From the NCBI GenBank assembly GCA_016930475.1, contig JAFGGR010000120.1, positions 1-12,863 of the forward strand: 12,863 bases of DNA, written 5' to 3'. Shown piece after piece: positions 6,143-12,479 of the stretch. The translations under genes were made by a program, and so were the position numbers. How positions within the stretch are numbered: the first letter of the stretch is position 1; each line of letters opens with the position of its first letter. A model generated the notes under the pieces. The model did no database searches. It worked only from the letters and a program-made list of their open reading frames with translations, and had not been told where the DNA came from. This DNA is from Clostridiales bacterium. Its GTDB lineage: Bacteria; Bacillota; Clostridia; Saccharofermentanales; Saccharofermentanaceae.

Positions 6143-7327
6143 TCACGATCCGCTCCCGTACAAGAATTCATGCAGAGCATCGATCTGCCGATCCCATTTC
6201 AGGGACATATACCAGGTGCCCTCGTTATGTACCGTGTACATTCCGGCTTCGGGTACGGTCATCTGATCCATCGACTCGTCGATTTGGACGGCGAGTTTGA
6301 GAAATCGTCCCGTGATCTCTTTTGCGGGAATGTTCGACCGCATATATTTTAGCGCATCGACGGCGAGATCGTATTGCGTTGCGGGGTTTTTGCCCCGGAT
6401 GCTCTTCAGCAAAGCCATCAGAACATTGCGCTGTCTCTGTACGCGGATAAAATCCGAGTCGATCTTGCGGATTCGGGAATACACCAGCGTTTGCTCTCCG
6501 CTCAGCGTGTATGTGCCCGCACCGCTGAGTCCGGGAATCACGGAGGCTTCCTGCTCGCTGATCCGGAGCGATACGCCGCCGAGCAAATCGATCAGGTCTT
6601 GATAACCGGAAAAGTCCATCACAATGTATTGTTGGATATCTAAGTCAAAAGACTCGTTGATGATGTTCACCGTTTGCCCGGGACCTCCGAACGCGTAGGA
6701 GGCGTTGATCTTGTTCCATGTGTTTCGATTCGGGAAATAGGTCCAGATGTCGCGCATGATCGATACGAGTTTGACCTTCTGCGTTTTATGGTCGATGCTG
6801 ATAACCAGCATGGTGTCCGAACGGTGCCCTTCGTTGTCGATATCTCCGCCGTCGATCCCGATAATCAAAAGATTTTCGACATCGTCGTCGATCCGTTCTT
6901 TTCGAATAATCGGATCGTTTCGGATATCGACATCACTGAGCTTCGGCGGTTCGGCGGGGATATCCGTCGGCGTCGGCAGGGGGGGCGAATCGGGATCCGG
7001 TGAAATAGCGAGTCCCGACGCATCCGTGGCCGGGAAGGCATTCGGATCTGTCAGTTGATTCCACGAATCCACGAATGATTGACGGACGTAAGTGTCTTTG
7101 TGATACGAGTTTTGAAAATGCGAATATACCCCCGCCGCGCCGGCCAAAAGAATGACCGGAATCAAAACCAAAAGCCAGAGAAACATCGTTCGGGAACTCG
7201 GCTTCTTCGGGGTATTCTTTTTTCCGTGTCCGGAAACCCGGGCAATTTTAATCGAAGTGGTTGCCCGCTTTGCCGGCGGCGACTCCGGTTCCGGGGAGAC
7301 CGGGAAGGGCGAGCGGTGTTTTTTCAT
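6143..7327 (-). CDS. LytR-CpsA-Psr (LCP) family cell-wall glycopolymer transferase
   Basis: The 394-residue protein is a type II membrane protein: a basic, proline-rich cytoplasmic N-terminus, one transmembrane helix at about 48-68, a Pro/Asp-rich linker (about 105-130) and an extracellular LCP domain (about 150-310). The domain contains NLLIIGIDGG, RSDTMLV (Arg169, Asp171), SIMRDIW (Arg192, Asp193), INASYAFGG, DLIDLLGGV and YSRIRK followed by RVQRQR. These arginines and aspartates match the polyprenyl-pyrophosphate-binding and catalytic residues of the family. LCP proteins attach teichoic acids, capsule or other glycans to peptidoglycan. The frame is open to 7402, but ATG 7327 is preferred: it has GAGG 7 nt upstream and starts 13 nt after the stop of the zincin gene, whereas 7402 lies deep inside that gene. 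It is probably co-transcribed with its neighbours. The acceptor glycan is unknown. Confidence 0.92.
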   Translation of the reverse strand: MKKHRSPFPVSPEPESPPAKRATTSIKIARVSGHGKKNTPKKPSSRTMFLWLLVLIPVILLAGAAGVYSHFQNSYHKDTYVRQSFVDSWNQLTDPNAFPATDASGLAISPDPDSPPLPTPTDIPAEPPKLSDVDIRNDPIIRKERIDDDVENLLIIGIDGGDIDNEGHRSDTMLVISIDHKTQKVKLVSIMRDIWTYFPNRNTWNKINASYAFGGPGQTVNIINESFDLDIQQYIVMDFSGYQDLIDLLGGVSLRISEQEASVIPGLSGAGTYTLSGEQTLVYSRIRKIDSDFIRVQRQRNVLMALLKSIRGKNPATQYDLAVDALKYMRSNIPAKEITGRFLKLAVQIDESMDQMTVPEAGMYTVHNEGTWYMSLKWDRQIDALHEFLYGSGS

Positions 7328-7340
7328 TCTTCTGCCTCTT

Positions 7341-8069
7341 CTACGCTTCCGCAGAACCGTCTGTTCCGTCGGGACTTGAATCTTCGGGAACCACGGAAAC
7401 ATCGGCCGTCTCGGTCGATGTGCGATCCGGATCGCTTATCGCCGACTCCGATCGGGCCCCTTCGATCGGCTCGTACACGATCATTCCGACTTCTTCCTCC
7501 ATGTCCCACGCATAGCATTTCTTGCCGTCGTAGTGCCTCATCTTGATGACGATCCAGATATCGGCGCCGGATCCGAAAATCATCACGACGGTAATCAGGG
7601 ACAACCAAAAAGAACCGACGAAAAAGGAAAGGATCGCCAGCGGAAGGCAGACGCTCCACAGTGGGCCCAAACAGCTTTGACGGGCAATCGAAACGGTCAC
7701 CGCTTCTTTGCAGTGACAGTAAGGAGTGAATGCTTTCACGCCGAACTTGATGCTTTTCCAACCGTGCTCACAACCGCGCAGAAAAAGAAACGCATGGGTC
7801 AATTCGTGAAGCACGACCAGGACGAAGAGGGAAACGATATAGAATAGCAGAAATACAAACGGATTCTTCATCATGGAATCGAGGGAAGAGACAAAAACCT
7901 CGCCGTCCGGAAGCGCGGCCGCCCGGGCACCGCTGACGGCAAGTGCGGCGCCGATATACAAAACAGCCAGCGGAAGCGGGTACAACAGCGAAACGACATT
8001 CGCCTTGAGAAACGACATGGAGTGTTTGTGGGTGCGGTATTTTGTTTCGGATAAATTGGATCGATCCAT
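7341..8069 (-). CDS. DUF3267-type zincin-like integral membrane metalloprotein
   Basis: The 242-residue protein has hydrophobic segments at about 26-45, 70-92 and 136-165, with the zinc-metallopeptidase motif HELTH (His88, Glu89, His92) at the end of the second. FGSGAD (about 165-170) lies in the last helix and could supply the third zinc ligand (Asp170). A PYCHCKEAV segment at 116-124 also fits the DUF3267 family of putative zincin peptidases. No PDZ or other regulatory domain is seen. The last 40 residues are Ser/Thr/Asp/Glu-rich and look disordered. The frame is open to 8219; ATG 8069 is chosen because AAAGAGG lies 6 nt upstream and the sequence before it does not look coding. It is the first gene of the minus-strand cluster, 13 nt before the LCP gene. 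Substrate unknown; peptidase activity is inferred from the motif. Confidence 0.8.
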   Translation of the reverse strand: MDRSNLSETKYRTHKHSMSFLKANVVSLLYPLPLAVLYIGAALAVSGARAAALPDGEVFVSSLDSMMKNPFVFLLFYIVSLFVLVVLHELTHAFLFLRGCEHGWKSIKFGVKAFTPYCHCKEAVTVSIARQSCLGPLWSVCLPLAILSFFVGSFWLSLITVVMIFGSGADIWIVIKMRHYDGKKCYAWDMEEEVGMIVYEPIEGARSESAISDPDRTSTETADVSVVPEDSSPDGTDGSAEA

Positions 8070-8204
8070 AACGAACCTCTTTCTGAATGTTTCTATCAGT
8101 TTATCATAAGAACGCTTTTCGATGCCACGCGGCGGGTCGAAAACCCCTGCGAATCTGCGTCTCGGAACATCGAATCGACGACCGGATGCGCGTCTGCGGT
8201 TTCG

Positions 8205-8233
8205 TTGACAGACCCCCATCGAAAACGTATACT
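8205..8233 (+). promoter_or_regulatory. Strong sigma-A promoter of proS
   Basis: A consensus -35 TTGACA (8205-8210) and a near-consensus -10 TATACT (8228-8233) are separated by exactly 17 bp. The start of transcription would be near 8240, with a leader of only about 38 nt, too short for a T-box or similar riboswitch. An inverted repeat GTCTG/CAGAC (8192-8196 and 8209-8213) brackets the -35 box and could be a protein-binding site, but it is short. Confidence 0.85.
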
Positions 8234-8249
8234 TTCAATAACCCAAATC

Positions 8250-8278
8250 ATTATACAACAAGGGAGTTTTGCAACCAA
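8250..8278 (-). promoter_or_regulatory. Probable promoter for the minus-strand cluster
   Basis: On the minus strand a perfect TATAAT (8255-8250) lies 17 bp from TTGGTT (8278-8273), a half-matching -35. Transcription would start near 8243 and give a leader of about 174 nt before the zincin start codon. The elements overlap the ribosome binding site and start codon of proS on the other strand. A nearer TATGAT (8108-8103) lacks a recognisable -35. Confidence 0.4.
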
Positions 8279-9984
8279 TGCGTATTTCGGGAATGTTTAT
8301 GCCGACCCAGCGGGAGATCCCCGCCGATGCGGAAATCATCAGCCATCAATTGATGCTTCGCGCCGGCCTGATAAGAAAGGTTGCCTCGGGCATTTATTCG
8401 TTTTTGCCGATGGGGTATCGCGCTTTTCGAAAAGTGGAAAATATCGTCCGTGAGGAGATGGATCGGGCGGGTGCCCAGGAGTTGAGCATGCCTGCGATCC
8501 TGCCGGCGGAAGTATATATGGCCTCCGGAAGATGGGACAAATTCGGACCCGAGATGTTCCGTTTGTCCGATCGCGGCGGCCGGAGTTTCTGTCTCGGTCC
8601 GACGCATGAAGAACCGTTTACCGAGGCGGTCCGCGATCATGTTCACTCGTACCGGCAGTTGCCGGTCACGCTGTATCAGATCCAGCATAAATACCGGGAC
8701 GAGAAGCGGCCGCGCTTCGGCGTGATGCGGGCCCGTGAGTTCGTGATGAAGGACGCATACAGCTTTGACGCGACCGAGGAGGGCTTGGATCGGTCGTATC
8801 AAACCATGTACGAAGCGTATTGCCGGATCTTTGACCGGTGTGGGCTCGATTATATCCTCGTGCACGCCGATTCCGGCGCGATGGGCGGATCCGGTTCCCA
8901 GGAGTTTATGGTCAAGTCCGAGGTCGGGGAGGACGCGATCGCATATTGCACGGCGTGTTCCTATGCCGCCAACGAGGAGAAGGCTCCTTGTCCCGCGCCC
9001 GAAGTCGGCGCTCCGGAGCCGATGCTCGAAAAAGAGAAAGTGCACACGCCGGATTTTCGGACCATTGAGGAGTTGATGGATTTCCTGAAACTGCCTCCGA
9101 CCGACTTCGCGAAGACACTGATGTATGATATCGACGGGAAAATCGTCGCCGTTATGGTGCGCGGAGATCGCGACGTGAATGAAACCAAACTGAAGAATCT
9201 TTTCGATGCGACCGAACTGAATCTCGCAGGGCCCGCCGACGTGGAGCGGGTCACGGGTGCGAAGGTCGGATTTGCCGGGGCGATCGGATTGAAGGAGGAA
9301 ATTCCGGTGATCGCCGATCACGAGATTTCCGCCATGAGCAATTTTGTCGTTGGCGCGAACGAGACCGATCAGCATCTGAAGAATGTTAATCGGACAAGAG
9401 ATTTTGCTCCGACGCGTATCGCGGACATTCGCAGTGCCGTCGAGGGAGACCCCTGCCCGGAATGCGGCTCGCCGCTCGCGATGTGCCGCGGGATCGAGGT
9501 CGGACATATTTTTAAGCTCGGAACGAAGTATTCCGAGGCACTCGGCTGTAATTTTCTGGACAGTGCCGGCGCGGAGCAACCGATGATCATGGGGTGTTAC
9601 GGCATCGGGATCGGTCGGACGCTCGCCGCCGTTATTGAACAGAACTATGACGACAACGGGATCATTTGGCCGATCTCGGTCGCGCCGTACTCGGTTATCA
9701 TCGTCCCGACGAATTCTTCGGACGAGACGATAAACACGATGGCGTCCGATCTTCACGATAAGCTGACGGAAGCCGGTGTGGAAGTGCTTTTGGACGATCG
9801 CGACGAACGTCCGGGGGTCAAGTTTAAAGATGCGGATCTGATCGGGATCCCGATCCGGATCACCGTCGGACGCAAGGCAGGGGAAGGGAAGGTCGAGTTT
9901 AAACTGCGAAGCGAAAGTGCCGCGACGGAAATGACTCCGGAAGAGGCGGCGGCAAAGGCACTCGAATTGATCCGGCAAGGATGA
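8278..9984 (+). CDS. proS: Prolyl-tRNA synthetase, bacterial type with editing domain
   Basis: The 568-residue protein attaches proline to tRNA-Pro in the cytoplasm. Near the N-terminus RISGMFMPTQREIPADAE is a hallmark of bacterial ProS. Class II motif 2 appears as RDEKRPRFGVMRAREF (about 140-155) and motif 3 as GCYGIGIGR (about 439-447). Between them lies the INS/YbaK-like editing domain (about 220-400), including GDRDVNETKL and cysteine pairs CTAC and CPEC. The C-terminal part is the anticodon-binding domain (VAPYSVIIVPTN; LDDRDERPGVKFKDADLIGIPIR). Length matches the roughly 570-residue bacterial form. ATG 8278 is chosen because AGGGAG (8261-8266) lies 11 nt upstream; an in-frame TTG at 8269 is too close to it. 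It has its own promoter and is followed by a strong terminator, so it is probably monocistronic. Confidence 0.97.
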   Translation: MRISGMFMPTQREIPADAEIISHQLMLRAGLIRKVASGIYSFLPMGYRAFRKVENIVREEMDRAGAQELSMPAILPAEVYMASGRWDKFGPEMFRLSDRGGRSFCLGPTHEEPFTEAVRDHVHSYRQLPVTLYQIQHKYRDEKRPRFGVMRAREFVMKDAYSFDATEEGLDRSYQTMYEAYCRIFDRCGLDYILVHADSGAMGGSGSQEFMVKSEVGEDAIAYCTACSYAANEEKAPCPAPEVGAPEPMLEKEKVHTPDFRTIEELMDFLKLPPTDFAKTLMYDIDGKIVAVMVRGDRDVNETKLKNLFDATELNLAGPADVERVTGAKVGFAGAIGLKEEIPVIADHEISAMSNFVVGANETDQHLKNVNRTRDFAPTRIADIRSAVEGDPCPECGSPLAMCRGIEVGHIFKLGTKYSEALGCNFLDSAGAEQPMIMGCYGIGIGRTLAAVIEQNYDDNGIIWPISVAPYSVIIVPTNSSDETINTMASDLHDKLTEAGVEVLLDDRDERPGVKFKDADLIGIPIRITVGRKAGEGKVEFKLRSESAATEMTPEEAAAKALELIRQG

Positions 9985-10019
9985 CCGAAGACATACACGT
10001 ATATGTGGGTATAAGATAA

Positions 10020-10045
10020 AAAAGCGCCGCGGAAGCGGTGCTTTT
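10020..10045. terminator. Strong bidirectional rho-independent terminator after proS
   Basis: An 11-bp stem (10020-10030 with 10035-10045, one G-T wobble) closes on a GGAA tetraloop. It has an A-run on the left and TTTT on the right, so it serves proS on the plus strand. On the minus strand, with a longer T-run (TTTTTTAT), it serves the convergent zinc-ribbon gene that ends at 10064. Confidence 0.9.
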
Positions 10046-10063
10046 CGCTTCTTCAGCGAATCA

Positions 10064-11017
10064 TTATTGATTGTTTTTGCGCGCGGTGGATATGATGAAT
10101 CCGGTCACGGTGGCGGCGGCACCGAAGCAAGCCAATACAAAATCCGTCATCACGGAACGGCCGGCATCCGGATGGTTCAGATATCCGATGAAGGAAAAGA
10201 AGACCGAGCCGGAAGTTAAGGTTCCGGCACCCTGCACCGCATTCACCGAAGATACGATTTGCGGAGTCAGCGTGATCGCAAGCGCGAAGAACAGAAAAAA
10301 GAATAAAAGTCCGAGACTGATCAACAAACCGCGAACCTTCATAATTTCCGCGTACTTCCGGTACGCGAAGAATATCAGAAATGTCAGGGCGACGCCGGCA
10401 AGAAGATGACCGAACGGGATCAGGGACAGCAGAAAAAACAACACCATACCGACCAAAGCTCCGATCAGTGCGGCGATCGTTCCGGGAAAGTACATCTCGT
10501 GGTCGCTGATGCCGGTGGTCGCGTAGGCGGTAAAGCGACTGTTTTCCGTCTTTTCCTGCAAATTTTCACACAAATCGTCGGCGGTCCTCTTCGCGCAGGA
10601 AGGGCAGAGGAATGCCTTGAGACTTTCGATCTCATAGGGGCGGATGTCGTCGCCGGTTTCTCCGCACAGATAGCAACCGCTGTGTATGTCCATTTTGAAA
10701 CCGATGGAGTCGATGATCTCCAATATGCGCCGGAAGCGAAATTGCCAGTTCTGTTCGGTGTGAAGCAAAATGCATATCGAATACTCATCGATCTGAAGAT
10801 GCGATCTTCGGCTGTCGATATAATCCCGAAAAGCCTGACAAACGAGGCTCATTTCATCTTCGGACAAATCGGTCGCGCCAAAACGAATTTCAACGATCCC
10901 GCGATTGCTGATGTATTCAACGGTGACCAACAGTCCGTTCATATTCCCGGTATAGAAATCGGGGCTTGTTTCGACCAGCGAGGTCGTGGTGATCATTTCA
11001 TAGGCAAAATCGTTCAT
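10064..11017 (-). CDS. Zinc-ribbon, four-helix membrane protein of unknown function
   Basis: I do not recognise this 317-residue protein. The first 110 residues form a soluble region with no obvious motif. Then comes a probable zinc ribbon, CYLC (115, 118) and CPSC (138, 141), a CX2C-X19-CX2C pattern, with one more Cys at 150. The C-terminal half has four likely membrane helices, at about 179-200, 203-219, 230-250 and 289-310. With an even number of helices and no signal peptide, the soluble and zinc-binding parts are probably cytoplasmic. ATG 11017 has AAGGGA 5 nt upstream. A promoter lies at 11121-11149 and the shared terminator at 10020-10045, so it is monocistronic. Its neighbours, proS and a pseudouridine synthase, do not indicate a role. 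A zinc sensor, membrane-stress protein or scaffold are all possible. Confidence 0.75.
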   Translation of the reverse strand: MNDFAYEMITTTSLVETSPDFYTGNMNGLLVTVEYISNRGIVEIRFGATDLSEDEMSLVCQAFRDYIDSRRSHLQIDEYSICILLHTEQNWQFRFRRILEIIDSIGFKMDIHSGCYLCGETGDDIRPYEIESLKAFLCPSCAKRTADDLCENLQEKTENSRFTAYATTGISDHEMYFPGTIAALIGALVGMVLFFLLSLIPFGHLLAGVALTFLIFFAYRKYAEIMKVRGLLISLGLLFFFLFFALAITLTPQIVSSVNAVQGAGTLTSGSVFFSFIGYLNHPDAGRSVMTDFVLACFGAAATVTGFIISTARKNNQ

Positions 11018-11120
11018 TTAAATCCCTTTTTTATGATGGGAAAGATGGTCGTGACAGACGCTCCGGAATCAAGGAAAAATCGGAGCATATGTTCAGACTT
11101 TCAATGCACTGCTTATGTGG

Positions 11121-11149
11121 ATTATATAGGAAAAGTAAGTGCGCGTGAA
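11121..11149 (-). promoter_or_regulatory. Sigma-A-type promoter for the zinc-ribbon membrane protein
   Basis: On the minus strand a perfect TATAAT (11126-11121) lies 17 bp from TTCACG (11149-11144), four of six matches to the -35 consensus. Transcription would start near 11114, giving a leader of about 97 nt. That leader contains a 6-bp inverted repeat GCTCCG/CGGAGC (11060-11065 and 11081-11086), which could fold into a hairpin. Confidence 0.65.
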
Positions 11150-11249
11150 GATGTCTTCTGTCCGAAACGATTTTTGCTCCGGTTGAATCGTTTGGCGCGC
11201 GGTGATGTCAAAACCGGCCGGCTCTTTTTTGGGGAGGTGCCGCGCTTTT

Positions 11250-12239
11250 CTAGCGCGCGGACGGTATGTCCAAATCGATGTCGTACATCGGCTCGATCGA
11301 AAAGGTCCGCCCGGATAGGCCGTGGTGCATGTTTTCCCGGGGGATCTTCGAAAAGATCAGCGAGGACGCGAAGAGTTGTTGGCGGCGCAAATAGCCGCCG
11401 TTTGTGGAACGGAAGTGGCGGTTATAGCTGTTTCTTCCGTAATTACCGTCGCCCAAGATCGGATGACCGAGATGTGCCATGTGCGCACGGATCTGATGCG
11501 TTCGGCCGGTGACCAGCTCCACCTCGATTTCGGAGACGTCTTCTTCGTCCGGGCCGATTTTTCGAAACGTGCGGAGCACGCGATAGCGAGTCGTGATCGC
11601 AAGATCGTCCGACCCCGTTTCGTCATGAATGAAAACGTTGCCGCGCGCGGTCTTTTCGAGCCGGGCATGCAGCTCTTTCATCAGCGTTTCGTCTTCGCAG
11701 ACACAGGGCTCGCCCCGGTCCGGCACGCCGCGCACGAGGCACCGGTAGCGTTTTGTGATCCGGTGATCGCGAAACAGAGAGGTGACGTGATCAAGAGCGG
11801 TCTTGTTTTTGGAAAGCAGGACCAGCCCGCCCGTATTCATGTCGATCCGGTGGCACAGGTCGATATTGTTGTTCCGCGTATCCCTGCGAATGATCTCGAT
11901 CAGGGTGTTGCCGGATTCTCTCTTGCCCGGATGGACCGCAAGGCCCGGCCGCTTATTGACCAATAGCAGTTGATCGCTCTCGAAAACGACCCGGTAATCG
12001 TCATAGCCGTCCGAAGCGGGAGCCGTCGGGGAACTGAAACAGTCGTCCGGCAACCACAGCTCGACAGAATCGCCGGCCGCTACGACAGCATCCTTGGATA
12101 CTCGTTTTCCGTTGATCTTGATATCGCGGCTCCGGAGCGCCTTTTGAAGGATCGGCGCACGCAAGGCGGGGAAAGCGATCAGAGATGCGCGAACGACTTT
12201 CTTGTCGGACATGTCGGCGGATACAATAAAACTTTTCAC
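11250..12239 (-). CDS. RluA-family pseudouridine synthase with S4 domain
   Basis: The 329-residue enzyme isomerises uridine to pseudouridine in RNA, most likely 23S rRNA as in RluC and RluD. Residues about 14-62 form an S4-like RNA-binding domain (VVRASLIAFPALRAPILQKAL, KINGKRVSKDAVVAAGDSV). The catalytic domain shows the RluA signature HRIDMNTGGL (130-139) with catalytic Asp133, preceded by NKRPGLAVHPG, and the later GRTHQIRAHMAHLGHPILGD (245-264). The start is GTG at 12239, supported by GGAGG 7 nt upstream. The closest specificity (RluC, RluD or a paralogue) cannot be settled from the sequence. It is divergent from the murI-like gene. A GC-rich inverted repeat (CCGCGC/GCGCGG, 11240-11260) spans its stop codon but has no T-tract. 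Confidence 0.93.
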   Translation of the reverse strand: MKSFIVSADMSDKKVVRASLIAFPALRAPILQKALRSRDIKINGKRVSKDAVVAAGDSVELWLPDDCFSSPTAPASDGYDDYRVVFESDQLLLVNKRPGLAVHPGKRESGNTLIEIIRRDTRNNNIDLCHRIDMNTGGLVLLSKNKTALDHVTSLFRDHRITKRYRCLVRGVPDRGEPCVCEDETLMKELHARLEKTARGNVFIHDETGSDDLAITTRYRVLRTFRKIGPDEEDVSEIEVELVTGRTHQIRAHMAHLGHPILGDGNYGRNSYNRHFRSTNGGYLRRQQLFASSLIFSKIPRENMHHGLSGRTFSIEPMYDIDLDIPSAR

Positions 12240-12305
12240 GATAAATCCTCCACGGTCGGATCGGTGCGGGGCAGTTGCAAGCAGCGCTTTTCGATTGTGA
12301 TCCTA

Positions 12306-12334
12306 ATACTACCAAATCCGAAAGCGGATAAAAA
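12306..12334 (-). promoter_or_regulatory. Possible promoter for the pseudouridine synthase gene
   Basis: On the minus strand TGG-TAGTAT (extended -10, box at 12311-12306) follows TTTTTA (12334-12329) with a 17-bp spacer. Both boxes match the consensus only partly, so this is tentative. The start would be near 12299, about 60 nt before the GTG start codon. Confidence 0.35.
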
Positions 12335-12414
12335 GAGCCGATCCGGCGCGGGAGCATGGTTTGCGATCGCCGCGCCGTCTGTTTCGTTTATTTGAAGAAA
12401 AAGCGAAACGTTTA

Positions 12415-12444
12415 TTTACGAGCGTGCGGAAAAACTGGTACACT
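12415..12444 (+). promoter_or_regulatory. Probable promoter for the glutamate racemase-like gene
   Basis: An extended -10, TGG-TACACT (box 12439-12444), follows TTTACG (12415-12420) with an 18-bp spacer. The -35 matches four of six consensus bases. Transcription would start near 12451, about 29 nt before the GTG start codon. Confidence 0.55.
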
Positions 12445-12479
12445 ATTCAATAGAGATTTTCGGTAAGGGGAGTCGAACA

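Noticed and set aside
6085..6180. Upstream extension of the GlpA-like protein by 32 residues
   Set aside because: The extension overlaps the end of the LCP gene and contains no motif. A good ribosome binding site stands before the ATG at 6084, directly ahead of the FAD motif.
8070..8219. Upstream extension of the zincin protein by 50 residues
   Set aside because: It is Arg-rich and non-hydrophobic, and the ATG at 8069 has a good ribosome binding site 6 nt upstream.
8251..9978. A 575-codon open frame on the minus strand lying antisense to nearly all of proS
   Set aside because: The translation is Arg/His/Asp-rich and shows no domain. ProS is unmistakable on the other strand. GC-rich codon use leaves antisense frames open by chance.
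10406..11512. 368-codon plus-strand frame spanning two minus-strand genes and the gap between them
   Set aside because: It is antisense to the zinc-ribbon protein and the pseudouridine synthase, both of which have promoters, ribosome binding sites or family motifs. The frame has none.
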